From positions 372,001-436,000 of the forward strand of contig CBDFFO010000009.1 in the NCBI GenBank assembly GCA_965246805.1: a stretch of DNA of 64,000 bases, in the 5' to 3' direction. The notes beneath the pieces are model-generated. The model saw only the letters and a list, made by a program, of their open reading frames with translations. It ran no database searches and was not told where the DNA came from. A program made the position numbers and the translations under genes. This DNA is from Schlegelella_A sp965246805. GTDB lineage: Bacteria > Pseudomonadota > Gammaproteobacteria > Burkholderiales > Burkholderiaceae_C. Shown piece by piece: positions 28,243 through 36,998 of this stretch (position 1 is its first letter; each line of letters begins with the position of its first letter).

Positions 28243-28995
28243 TTACCGCAATGCTGTTTCAGCTTCGGACTTGCGCGCAGCGATCATGAAGATCAGCACG
28301 CCGAACACGGCCTTCGCCACGACGTCCGACACCGTGTAGCCGACCTGCACGGCGGTGGTCGCGGCGCCGCCTGTGAACCCGATCATCGGGAACACAAACA
28401 CCACCGGGTAGAACAACCACGACACCACCGTCAGCCAGCGGGCCGCACTGATCAACCCTCGCGCACCTTCGGGCTGCGAGGCGATCGAGTTCCTCAAGCC
28501 GATGAACAGGTCATAGACGATGACGAGGAACGGGATCATCGCGAGTCCCCACCACATCCAGCGCGTGCCGGGATCGGATGAAATTTCGCCGGGGTAGCCG
28601 AGCACCACCATCAGCGCGGCGAGCAGACCGAGCTTGGTGGCCTTGGCGCTCGTTTCAGCGCGTGACAGACGCATCACAAGGATGAGCTCGACCAGCAGCA
28701 GCGGCACGGTCAGCAGCCAGTCGACGTACCGATAGGCATCGTTGAACCGGAGACCGGTGGGCTTCATCGCGCCGTCGACCAGGGCGTACGCGCCTTCCCA
28801 GCTATTGAAGATGCGCAGGTAGTGGTAGAGCGCGATCAGCGTCACGAGGCCGGTGACGGTGAGCGCCGTTCGGTAAGGCGGCGTTACTTGCGAGCGCGAC
28901 AGGAAGAAAAAGACGGAGGCTGCGCCCATCACGGCAATCGTGAAAGAGAACGCGTTGTAGACGAGGCTGAATTGCCCGGGGGAGATCGAGTCCAT
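28243..28995 (-). CDS. Xanthorhodopsin/proteorhodopsin-type light-driven proton pump
   Basis: This 250-residue seven-helix retinal protein should pump protons out on illumination. Key residues by alignment from memory: His58 (counter-ion partner), Arg89, proton acceptor Asp92, Thr96 and donor Glu103 in RYVDWLLTVPLLLVE. Leu100 at the spectral-tuning site predicts green absorption. Asp224 and the retinal Schiff-base Lys228 lie in SDVVAKAVFGVL. Overall wording (GYPGE, LTVVSWLFYP) resembles xanthorhodopsins. The carotenoid-antenna gate (Gly156 in Salinibacter) is Trp149 here, so an antenna is unlikely. ATG 28995 fits the family N-terminus; the upstream extension does not. First gene of the cassette. 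Confidence 0.95.
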   Translation of the reverse strand: MDSISPGQFSLVYNAFSFTIAVMGAASVFFFLSRSQVTPPYRTALTVTGLVTLIALYHYLRIFNSWEGAYALVDGAMKPTGLRFNDAYRYVDWLLTVPLLLVELILVMRLSRAETSAKATKLGLLAALMVVLGYPGEISSDPGTRWMWWGLAMIPFLVIVYDLFIGLRNSIASQPEGARGLISAARWLTVVSWLFYPVVFVFPMIGFTGGAATTAVQVGYTVSDVVAKAVFGVLIFMIAARKSEAETALR

Positions 28996-29035
28996 GACGG
29001 CAGAGTCCAAGTGGCGAAGCACCGAGAATAGTGGC

Positions 29036-29067
29036 CGTATAGGTTTTGTGTACGCCTCATCTATACA
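29036..29067 (-). promoter_or_regulatory. inverted-repeat operator candidate upstream of the rhodopsin gene
   Basis: On the minus strand TGTATAG (29067-29061) and CTATACG (29042-29036) form inverted arms differing at one position. A second pairing, TGTATA with GTACACA (29053-29047), lies inside. The site is 41-72 bases upstream of the rhodopsin ATG, where the cassette promoter should be. CarH/LitR/PplR-type regulators bind TGTA-rich repeats, so this is a plausible site for the MerR-type regulator of the cassette. Possible -35 TTGTAT and -10 TATACG lie 21 bases apart, longer than usual, as in MerR-controlled promoters. Confidence 0.45.
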
Positions 29068-29525
29068 ATTCCACTTTGCCGAAGCGGCCGATTCGCACGT
29101 CGATTCCTTCATCGCGGTCGATTAGCAGGTAGTGCCTAGCGTTCAGTGGCCCAAAACGCAAGGTTTCGTTTGACCCTTTCTTTTGCCGTCTTGATCACGG
29201 GGCTACTCTTCGGCGGGATGACGCTTTACTCGGGCCCATGCCGCAGCGGGCTTCGTGCTCGTGCGATTGGCCTGACGCCAGAGCGCGTGTTCGGCATGCA
29301 TCAGCCGGCGCTGTTCCCACCGGCAACTCGTGCTATGCGACGCAGCGGGTCAATCTTGCGATGGAGTTGACGGCGAGGCCTCGCGTGCACCAGGCGCGAT
29401 GGACAACTTGCAAAGAAAGCATGCCGTGGCGAGCAACAACGGCCTCGTCGCCGCGATCGTCGTGATGACGAATGGCGTCTCGCGTGGGACCCATCGGGAT
29501 GTCCGGGGACTTCCCGGGGACGGCC
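29068..29525. other. 458-base spacer between the rhodopsin promoter region and icd
   Basis: Together with 28996-29067 this is one of the longest non-coding stretches in the window. Several short overlapping frames exist. The best, on the plus strand at 29146-29370 (GTG start, hydrophobic first 28 residues), has no family resemblance or clear ribosome-binding site. Near 29513 two copies of CCGGGGAC lie just past the icd stop and could fold weakly as a terminator. It is probably the second edge of the inserted cassette. Confidence 0.45.
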
Positions 29526-30779
<1,254 letters not shown>

Positions 30780-30896
30780 GTGTCTTTTGCTCCGCCCGAA
30801 AAGGCTGTGAAGGGTTTGGTTGCGCCCCGGAATTCTATGCGCGCGACCGTCGACCGAATCGGCCGTTCCGCCACACCACTGCCTCACGCTGCCGTC

Positions 30897-31343
30897 ATGA
30901 ACAAACGCTTTGCTGCCCTCCTCACGGCGTGCCTGATGACCGGCGGCCAAGCCCATGCGCAGACCGTGCCGCAACACCTGAAGTCGATTCCGCTGAGCAT
31001 CGGCATCTACAACATCAGCGCCGAGCTCGCGCAGACCGATCAGCAACGCGAGATCGGCCTGATGCTCCGCACGAAGCTCGCGCCTGCCGAAGGCATGCTG
31101 TTCGCGTTCGAGCAAGCCGGCCAGCAATGCTTCTGGATGAAGAACACGCTCATTCCGCTCGACGTGGCGTTCGTTGCCGACGACGGCAGCATCGTCAACA
31201 TCGACCACATGCTGCCGCAGACGCTCGACAGCCATTGCTCGGAAAAGCCGGTTCGCTTCGTGCTGGAGATGGGCGACGGCTGGTTCGAGAAACGTGGCAT
31301 CAAGGCCAGCGCGAAATTGCGTGGCGCACCCTTTACGAAGTAG
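30897..31343 (+). CDS. Exported DUF192 protein
   Basis: The 148-residue product has a signal peptide (residues 1-22, ending AHAQT) and a DUF192 domain with the motifs ELAQTDQQREIGLMLR, MLFAFEQ, FWMKNTLIPLDVAFV and VRFVLEMGDGWFEKRGIK. The function of the family is not established. ATG 30897 begins the signal peptide; much longer upstream reading is antisense to icd and not real. A strong hairpin terminator follows. Confidence 0.92.
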   Translation: MNKRFAALLTACLMTGGQAHAQTVPQHLKSIPLSIGIYNISAELAQTDQQREIGLMLRTKLAPAEGMLFAFEQAGQQCFWMKNTLIPLDVAFVADDGSIVNIDHMLPQTLDSHCSEKPVRFVLEMGDGWFEKRGIKASAKLRGAPFTK

Positions 31344-31364
31344 CCGCGATGAGATCCGAATGAC

Positions 31365-31402
31365 ATCGGGCCGTGCCACTCAACCGAGTGGCACGGCCCG
31401 AT
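31365..31402. terminator. bidirectional terminator between the DUF192 gene and sodB
   Basis: A 17-base perfect stem with arms ATCGGGCCGTGCCACTC (31365-31381) and its complement (31386-31402) closes an AACC loop, followed by CGCTTTTC on the plus strand. It lies between the convergent stops of the DUF192 gene and sodB and can serve both. Confidence 0.8.
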
Positions 31403-31436
31403 CGCTTTTCGGCCGCGCGTTCCGACGCGGCTTCGG

Positions 31437-32018
31437 TCAGGCGTAATTGGCGGCCGCGAAGTCCCAGTTGGCGAGCGAGGTCAGGAAGGTCTCGGCGTAT
31501 TTCGGGCGCAGGTTGCGGTAGTCGATGTAATACGCGTGTTCCCACACGTCGATGGTCATCAGTGCCTTGTCGGCCGTGGTGAGCGGCGTGCCGGCTGCCC
31601 CCATGTTGACGATGTCGACCGTGCCATCTGCCTTCTTGACGAGCCAGGTCCAGCCTGAACCGAAATTGCCGACCGCACTCTTCGCGAAGGCCTCCTTGAA
31701 CGCCGCATAGCCGCCCCACTTCGCGTCGATGGCCTTGGCCAACGCGCCCGTCGGCTCGCCACCGCCGGAGGGCTTCATGCAGTTCCAGTAGAACGAGTGA
31801 TTCCAGATCTGTGCGGCATTGTTGTAGATGCCACCGGACGACTTCTTGACAGTGTTTTCGAGCGACATGTCGTCGAATTCGGTGCCCTTCTTCAGGTTGT
31901 TCAAGTTCGTGACATAGGCCTGGTGGTGCTTGCCGTAGTGGTACTCGAGCGTTTCACGGGTGAGGTGCGGTGCGAGTGCGTCCATGGCGTACGGCAGCGG
32001 CGGCAATGTGTGTTCCAT
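31437..32018 (-). CDS. sodB: Superoxide dismutase (Fe type)
   Basis: SodB dismutates superoxide in the cytoplasm. The 193-residue protein has MEHTLPPLPYAMDALAPHL, metal ligand His27 in LEYHYGKHHQAYV, His in AQIWNHSFYW, and the DVWEHAYYIDYRN motif with the last Asp and His ligands. The GNFGSGWTWLV region and AQIWNHSF wording favour iron over manganese, though cambialistic use cannot be excluded. ATG 32018 is the family start. It faces the DUF192 gene tail to tail. Confidence 0.96.
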   Translation of the reverse strand: MEHTLPPLPYAMDALAPHLTRETLEYHYGKHHQAYVTNLNNLKKGTEFDDMSLENTVKKSSGGIYNNAAQIWNHSFYWNCMKPSGGGEPTGALAKAIDAKWGGYAAFKEAFAKSAVGNFGSGWTWLVKKADGTVDIVNMGAAGTPLTTADKALMTIDVWEHAYYIDYRNLRPKYAETFLTSLANWDFAAANYA

Positions 32019-32110
32019 GATGAATCCCCGAGCAGAAGTTGAGTCGAGGGAGATTGTGGCAGCTTGATCGGCGGCGCGCATCGGGCAGCTGCAGCGGCGG
32101 GTCTCGCGCG

Positions 32111-33514
32111 CTAGGGCGCGTCGATGCCGTCGACCCTCGTCGTCAAGGCGCCGTCCTGCAGTTCGGCGCGCAGCCGCTGACCCACCGCGATGCCGCGCAC
32201 CGACGTGACCGCATGCCCCTTCTCGTCGGTCAGAAGCGCGTAGCCGCGGGCCAGTGCCGCGAACGGGTCGAGCGCATTCAAACGGCCTTGCAAGGCATCG
32301 AGTTCGCGAGCACGACGCTGGCGCGTTTGCAAAAACACGTGCCGCCACCGGGTCGCGAGCGCATCGAGTGAGCCAACGCGTGAGGCAAGGTCTCTTGCCC
32401 GCGAATGGGTCAGTCGTTGCGCGATCAGGTCGAGCGCGTGTGCGCGCGCGCGCAGCGCAGCGGCAGGCCGCGCCGCGCGCAGCGAAAGGCGGTCGATCCG
32501 CTGCAGTTCGGTGTCGAGAAATCCGGCCACGCGCCGACGCAAGCTTCGGTGGTGCGCCGTCAGTTCGGCGAGCAGCGCTACGGTCGCGGGTGCTGCTATT
32601 TCGGCGGCCGCCGTCGGCGTCGCGGCGCGCACATCGGCAACGAGGTCGGCGAGGGTCACGTCGGTCTCATGGCCGACACCGCTCACCACCGGCACCCGGC
32701 ATGCGGCCAAGGCGCGCGCCACGCGCTCGTCGTTGAACGCCCACAGGTCTTGCAAGGAGCCGCCACCGCGCGCGACGATGAGCAGTTCGACCTCGGCGCG
32801 CGTCGACGCAACGGCGATCGCCGCGCACAACGCCGTGGGCGCATCGGTGCCCTGCACCGCGCTCGGATAGACAACGATCGCGACGTGCGGCGAGCGCCGG
32901 CCGAGCGTCGACGTGATGTCATGCAGCGCGGCACCGGCGAGAGACGTGACGACGCCGATGCGCAACGGATGCATCGGCAACGCGCGCTTTCTCGCCGCCT
33001 CGAACAGGCCTTCTGCGCCGAGCCTCTCGCGCAGCCGCAGGAACTGCTCGTACAGCGCGCCATCGCCGGTGCGGCGGGCCGACTCGACCACCAGCTGCAG
33101 CTCGCCCCGGGGCTCGTAGACCGCGAGTCGGCCGCGCACGTCGATCAACTGGCCGTCTGCCAGCGCGAAGTCGAGCAATCCGGTGGCGCGGCGGAACATC
33201 GCACAGCGAATCGAGGCGCCGGCCGCGCTGTCTTTGAGATTGAAATAGCAGTGCCCGCTCGGCGCGCGCGAGAACCCCGAGATCTCGCCCCGGACCACGC
33301 AGGAGCCCCACGCTTGCCCGACGATCTCCGAGACCGCACGAACCAGGGCGCCCACGCTCCACACCGACGGCATCGACTCAGTGAGCGGTCGCTGGGCGTT
33401 CGGCAGCGCATCCATCGGCTCAGCGGCCCGCAGACGCAGCAGCGGCGTGGCCCGAGAAGTCCACAGCCGCACCCGGCCTCGCGAAGCGGCTACATCGCTG
33501 CCGCCAAGCCGCAT
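32111..33514 (-). CDS. xseA: Exodeoxyribonuclease VII large subunit
   Basis: XseA is the catalytic subunit of ExoVII, which degrades single-stranded DNA with XseB. An OB-fold domain comes first (VVRGEISGFSRAPSGHCYFNLKD). The catalytic region has RIGVVTSLAGAALHDI and VARGGGSLQDLWAFNDE, then GHETDVTLADLVADVRAATPTAAAE. A long Arg/Ala-rich helical C-terminus follows. The start is uncertain: GTG 33520, ATG 33514 and ATG 33415 are in frame, and the first 35-50 residues look non-conserved. No xseB is nearby. Confidence 0.94.
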   Translation of the reverse strand: MRLGGSDVAASRGRVRLWTSRATPLLRLRAAEPMDALPNAQRPLTESMPSVWSVGALVRAVSEIVGQAWGSCVVRGEISGFSRAPSGHCYFNLKDSAAGASIRCAMFRRATGLLDFALADGQLIDVRGRLAVYEPRGELQLVVESARRTGDGALYEQFLRLRERLGAEGLFEAARKRALPMHPLRIGVVTSLAGAALHDITSTLGRRSPHVAIVVYPSAVQGTDAPTALCAAIAVASTRAEVELLIVARGGGSLQDLWAFNDERVARALAACRVPVVSGVGHETDVTLADLVADVRAATPTAAAEIAAPATVALLAELTAHHRSLRRRVAGFLDTELQRIDRLSLRAARPAAALRARAHALDLIAQRLTHSRARDLASRVGSLDALATRWRHVFLQTRQRRARELDALQGRLNALDPFAALARGYALLTDEKGHAVTSVRGIAVGQRLRAELQDGALTTRVDGIDAP

Positions 33515-33620
33515 TCGCACGAGTCAAGTTGTTGATTTTCCTCAATTTATTCTTGCCCCATTTTTCAGCAAACTGTCGCAAACCGTGACTGTGTCTGGCA
33601 CGTGACAGCCTCGGGAGCGG

Positions 33621-33640
33621 TTGTGCACAATGTTATCCAC
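33621..33640. promoter_or_regulatory. palindrome and DnaA-box-like site upstream of exbB
   Basis: TTGTGCACAA (33621-33630) is a perfect 10-base palindrome. It is followed by TTATCCAC (33633-33640), which with the next base differs at one position from the DnaA box TTATNCACA. Both lie in the 277-base divergent gap between xseA and exbB. They may be operator sequence, but a single weak DnaA-like site carries little weight. No other element is clear in this gap. Confidence 0.25.
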
Positions 33641-33791
33641 GCCCGCAGTGGAGAGCCGGAGCGGTTGTCGCAGGCGCTGGCGTGTGAACGACGAGGCATG
33701 TGCCGGGATGCCGATTCGTTCGCGCTCGGAGTTTGTTGAAGGCATGACGCCATAATCGCGCGGCTTTCACAAGCCTCACGAAAGGGCAGAG

Positions 33792-34430
33792 TTGCTGACG
33801 ATTCTTCAAGCGGCCGGATGGCCGATCTGGCCCCTTCTCATCTGCTCGGTCGCCGCGCTCACGATCATCATCGAACGATTGTCGAGTCTGCGTCGGTCCC
33901 GGGTCGCCCCACCGCGCTTGCTCGACGAGGTGATGTCGGTCACGCGAGCGCACCTGCCTGCGGCAGATGTCGTGAACAAGCTCGACGAGAACTCGGTGCT
34001 CGGCACGGTGATGGCGACCGGCATGCGCGCCGTCATCGCCGAGCCACGCGTCACCGACGAGGCCTTGCGCAACGCGTTCGAGACCGCTGGCCGCGCAGCC
34101 GTGCATCGGCTCGAACGCTACCTCAACACCCTGGGCACCATCGCATCGGCCGCGCCGTTGCTCGGTCTGATGGGAACCGTCATCGGCATGATCGAGATCT
34201 TCGGTTCGCAGGCGCCGACCGGTGGGGGCTCGGCGCCGGCGCTGCTCGCGCACGGCATCTCGATCGCGCTCTACAACACCGCCTTCGGCTTGATGATCGC
34301 CATTCCGTCGCTGATGTTCTATCGCTACTTTCGCGGCCTCGTCGACGCCTACACGCTCGACATGGAACAGGCCACGTCGCGCCTCGTGCCGCACCTGATG
34401 CGGTTTGCGGTGCCGCGCCACAACACGTGA
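33792..34430 (+). CDS. exbB: MotA/TolQ/ExbB proton channel family protein
   Basis: This 212-residue inner-membrane protein energises TonB or a Tol-like partner using the proton gradient. It has an N-terminal membrane segment (WPIWPLLICSVAALTIIIERL), then the paired helices LGTIASAAPLLGLMGTVIGMIEIF and ISIALYNTAFGLMIAIPSLMFYRYF typical of the family. Start is TTG 33792 with AAGGG 5 bases upstream. It is followed by exbD, lpxK, ycaR, kdsB and adk. Because of that link to lipid A and KDO genes it is probably a housekeeping set distinct from the one at 40-42 kb. Confidence 0.9.
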   Translation: MLTILQAAGWPIWPLLICSVAALTIIIERLSSLRRSRVAPPRLLDEVMSVTRAHLPAADVVNKLDENSVLGTVMATGMRAVIAEPRVTDEALRNAFETAGRAAVHRLERYLNTLGTIASAAPLLGLMGTVIGMIEIFGSQAPTGGGSAPALLAHGISIALYNTAFGLMIAIPSLMFYRYFRGLVDAYTLDMEQATSRLVPHLMRFAVPRHNT

Positions 34431-34440
34431 TGTTGTCCGC

Positions 34441-34866
34441 ATGAACTTCCGCAAGTCGCGCCCCGAAGAGCCGGAGATCAACCTGATCCCGTTCATCGAT
34501 GTGCTGCTCGTCATCCTGATCTTCCTGATGCTGTCGACGACCTACTCGAAGTTCACGGAGTTGCAGATCGCATTGCCGACCGCCGATGCCGACAAGGCGC
34601 GCGACCGGCCGAACGAAATCGTCGTCACTGTGGCGGCGGACGGGCGTTATGCAGTGAATCGGAAAGTGATCGAAGGCCGCACCGTGGAAGCCCTCGCCGC
34701 GGAGCTGACCGCGGCAGCGGGCGGCTCGACCGAAATGGTCGTGATCGTGTCGGCAGACGCGACGAGCGCGCACCAGAGCGTCGTCAATGTGATGGACGCG
34801 GCAAGGCGCACCGGCTTGTCGCGCCTCACCTTCGCCACCCAGTCGTCGGGCGGCGGCGCGCGCTGA
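34441..34866 (+). CDS. exbD: ExbD/TolR family protein
   Basis: The 141-residue protein has a short cytoplasmic start, one membrane helix with the key Asp (INLIPFIDVLLVILIFLML) and a periplasmic domain. It pairs with the ExbB ten bases upstream to use proton flow for TonB-type work. ATG 34441 is chosen because the conserved PEINLIPFIDV lies at the usual distance; a longer frame starts inside exbB. lpxK follows after 5 bases. Confidence 0.93.
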   Translation: MNFRKSRPEEPEINLIPFIDVLLVILIFLMLSTTYSKFTELQIALPTADADKARDRPNEIVVTVAADGRYAVNRKVIEGRTVEALAAELTAAAGGSTEMVVIVSADATSAHQSVVNVMDAARRTGLSRLTFATQSSGGGAR

Positions 34867-34871
34867 CCGCG

Positions 34872-35951
34872 ATGGCGGTGACGCCGCACGCGGCGGACGC
34901 CCGCCATGCCGGATCGCCGGCTCTCGCATCGGTGCTCGAGCGCGCGTGGTTGCACCGCGGCGCGTTGAGCACCGTGTTGTTGCCGCTGTCGTGGCTCTTC
35001 ATCGCCGGGGCGGCGATCCGCGGTTTGCCATGGAAGCTGGGCCTGATGCGGAGCGTGCGACTGCCGGTGAAGGTGGTCGTGGTCGGCAACCTGATCGCCG
35101 GTGGTGCAGGCAAGACACCGACCGTGCTCGCGGTGGTCGCGCTGTTGCAGCGGCAGGGCCTCGTGCCCGGAATCGTATCGCGGGGCTATGGTCGGCGCGG
35201 CACTGCCACGATCGAGGTCGTTGCCGACTCCGAGGCCGACGACGTCGGCGACGAGCCTCTCGTACTGCAGCGACGCGCCCGGGTGCCGGTCGTCGTCGGC
35301 GCCGATCGCGTGCAAGCGGTGCAGTTGTTGGCGCGCCTGCATCCGGCCGTCGACGTCATCGTCAGCGACGACGGCCATCAGCACCGGCGGCTGCATCGCG
35401 ACGCCGCGGTGCTGGTGTTCGACGAGCGCGGCATCGGCAACGGCCGGCGCTTGCCGTCCGGCCCGCTCCGCGAAGCGTTCCCCGCAACGCCGCCCGATCG
35501 AAGTGTCGTGCTCTACAACACCGACCGCCCGAGCACGCCTTGGCCTGGCCATCATGGTGTACGGCACCTGCGGCCACCGGTCGCGTTGAAGGCCTGGCAA
35601 CGCGGGGAAGCGGACCTGCGCGACGACTGGTCCGAGTGGCAAGGACGCCACGTGATGGCGGCGGCGGGCGTGGCGCGTCCCGAGCGCTTTTTCACGATGC
35701 TGCGTGCGCACGGCCTAATCGTCGACAGCCGGCCACTGCCCGATCATTTCGACTTCGCCCGGTTGCCATGGTCGGCCGACGGCATCGATGTCGTCGTGAC
35801 CGAGAAAGACGCCGTGAAGCTGGATGCCTCCGCGGCCGCCAATGCACGTGTCCAGGTTGCGGCGCTAGACTTCGCGCTGGATGACGCGTTCGCTTCGGCG
35901 TTGCTCGAGTTGCTCGGGCCGGGGCCCGTGTCCAACAACCGGAACGCGTGA
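34872..35951 (+). CDS. lpxK: Tetraacyldisaccharide 4'-kinase
   Basis: LpxK phosphorylates the 4' position of the lipid A disaccharide at the inner membrane. The 359-residue protein has an N-terminal membrane-associated helix, the P-loop VVGNLIAGGAGKTPTV, the segment SRGYGRR and the metal motif SDDGHQHRRL. Length is slightly above E. coli LpxK (328). It overlaps ycaR by one base (TGATG). Confidence 0.95.
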   Translation: MAVTPHAADARHAGSPALASVLERAWLHRGALSTVLLPLSWLFIAGAAIRGLPWKLGLMRSVRLPVKVVVVGNLIAGGAGKTPTVLAVVALLQRQGLVPGIVSRGYGRRGTATIEVVADSEADDVGDEPLVLQRRARVPVVVGADRVQAVQLLARLHPAVDVIVSDDGHQHRRLHRDAAVLVFDERGIGNGRRLPSGPLREAFPATPPDRSVVLYNTDRPSTPWPGHHGVRHLRPPVALKAWQRGEADLRDDWSEWQGRHVMAAAGVARPERFFTMLRAHGLIVDSRPLPDHFDFARLPWSADGIDVVVTEKDAVKLDASAAANARVQVAALDFALDDAFASALLELLGPGPVSNNRNA

Positions 35952-36145
35952 TGGAACCCCGACTCGTCGACCTGCTGGTATGCCCGCTTTGCAAGGGCGG
36001 CCTGCGCCATGCACGTCCGCCGTCGCAGGAACGCGAGGAGTTGATCTGCAACGCCGATCGACTCGCGTTCCCGGTCCGCGACGGCATTCCGATCATGCTC
36101 GAGGGCGAGGCGCGTTCGCTCGACGCCGCGCCATCGGCCGCCTGA
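35951..36145 (+). CDS. ycaR: Trm112 family small zinc-ribbon-like protein
   Basis: The 64-residue product fits the Trm112/YcaR family (LVDLLVCPLCKGGLR, then LICNADRLAFPVRDGIPIML). The CPLC pair and a later Cys are present. Its role in bacteria is unclear; it is almost always found between lpxK and kdsB, as here. ATG 35951 overlaps the lpxK stop by one base. Confidence 0.94.
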   Translation: MEPRLVDLLVCPLCKGGLRHARPPSQEREELICNADRLAFPVRDGIPIMLEGEARSLDAAPSAA

Positions 36146-36148
36146 CGC

Positions 36149-36178
36149 GGCGTGGCGCGGCGTGGCGTGGCGTGGCGT
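36149..36178 (+). repeat. six tandem GGCGT/C units at the kdsB start
   Basis: Six consecutive 5-base units (GGCGT, with one GGCGC) run from 36149 to 36178, across the ycaR-kdsB gap and into the kdsB start codon. Because every GGCGT followed by G contains a GTG, gain or loss of a unit would keep a GTG at the kdsB start but change its distance from ycaR and from any ribosome-binding site. No purine-rich ribosome-binding site is visible next to the start. Confidence 0.8.
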
Positions 36179-36936
36179 TCGACGTCATCATTCCGGCGCG
36201 TCTCGCGGCAACGCGCCTGCCGCGAAAACCGCTGCTCGACATCGGAGGGCTGCCGATGGTCGTGCGCGTGGCGCAGCAGGCCGCCCGCTCGGGAGCACGC
36301 TCGGTGGTGGTGGCGGCCGATGACGGCGAGATCGTCGACGCCTGCACTGCGCACGGGGTACGCGCGCTGCTGACTTCGGCGCACCATGCGAGCGGGAGCG
36401 ATCGATTGGCCGAAGCCTGCGAGAAGCTCGCTTTCGATGACGACGCGATCGTCGTCAACGTGCAAGGCGACGAGCCGCTGATCGAACCCTCCTTGATCCG
36501 GGCATGCGCCGAGGCGTTGGCCGCGAACCCCGGCTGTGCGATGAGCACGGCCGCGCATCGCATCTTGGATAGCGCCGACTTCGACAGCCCGAACGTGGTG
36601 AAGGTGGTGCTCGATGCGCGCGATCGTGCACTCTATTTTTCGCGGGCACCGATCCCGTATCAACGTGCGTCCACGGTTTCGCCGCCCTCGCCCGCGCCGC
36701 TTCGCCACGTCGGGATCTACGCGTATCGAGCCGCGTTCCTGCGCCGCTATGCGACCCTCGCTCCCAGCCCGCTGGAGCAGATCGAATCGCTCGAACAACT
36801 GCGCGTGCTGTGGCACGGCGAGCACATCGCGGTTCATATCGCCGACACGCCCGCTGGCCGCGGTGTCGACACCGCCGAAGACCTGATCGCGGTGCGCGAG
36901 ATTTTCAAGCGCACGATGGCCGCGGGTTTAGCCTGA
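36172..36936 (+). CDS. kdsB: 3-deoxy-manno-octulosonate cytidylyltransferase
   Basis: KdsB activates KDO as CMP-KDO for lipopolysaccharide assembly. The 254-residue protein has FDVIIPARLAATRLPRKPLLDI, the SGSDRLAEA loop, NVQGDEPLI and GIYAYRAAFL. The only in-frame start next to the conserved N-terminus is GTG 36172, the last GTG of a tandem GGCGT repeat. There is no ATG and no obvious Shine-Dalgarno, so translation may depend on coupling to ycaR, which ends 26 bases upstream. adk follows 62 bases downstream. Confidence 0.95.
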   Translation: MAFDVIIPARLAATRLPRKPLLDIGGLPMVVRVAQQAARSGARSVVVAADDGEIVDACTAHGVRALLTSAHHASGSDRLAEACEKLAFDDDAIVVNVQGDEPLIEPSLIRACAEALAANPGCAMSTAAHRILDSADFDSPNVVKVVLDARDRALYFSRAPIPYQRASTVSPPSPAPLRHVGIYAYRAAFLRRYATLAPSPLEQIESLEQLRVLWHGEHIAVHIADTPAGRGVDTAEDLIAVREIFKRTMAAGLA

Positions 36937-36998
36937 GCGCTTTTCGGCGAAGCGCGCCGAAGAGCCACTTATTATTCGGTCGAGCAATGAGGTAATCG

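Noticed and set aside
29146..29370. 74-residue plus-strand frame upstream of the rhodopsin gene with a hydrophobic start
   Set aside because: GTG start without a clear ribosome-binding site, Arg-rich low-information C-terminus and no family resemblance; probably chance.
33633..33641. single DnaA-box-like sequence as a replication origin sign
   Set aside because: One imperfect box, no AT-rich unwinding region, no dnaA/dnaN/parAB nearby.
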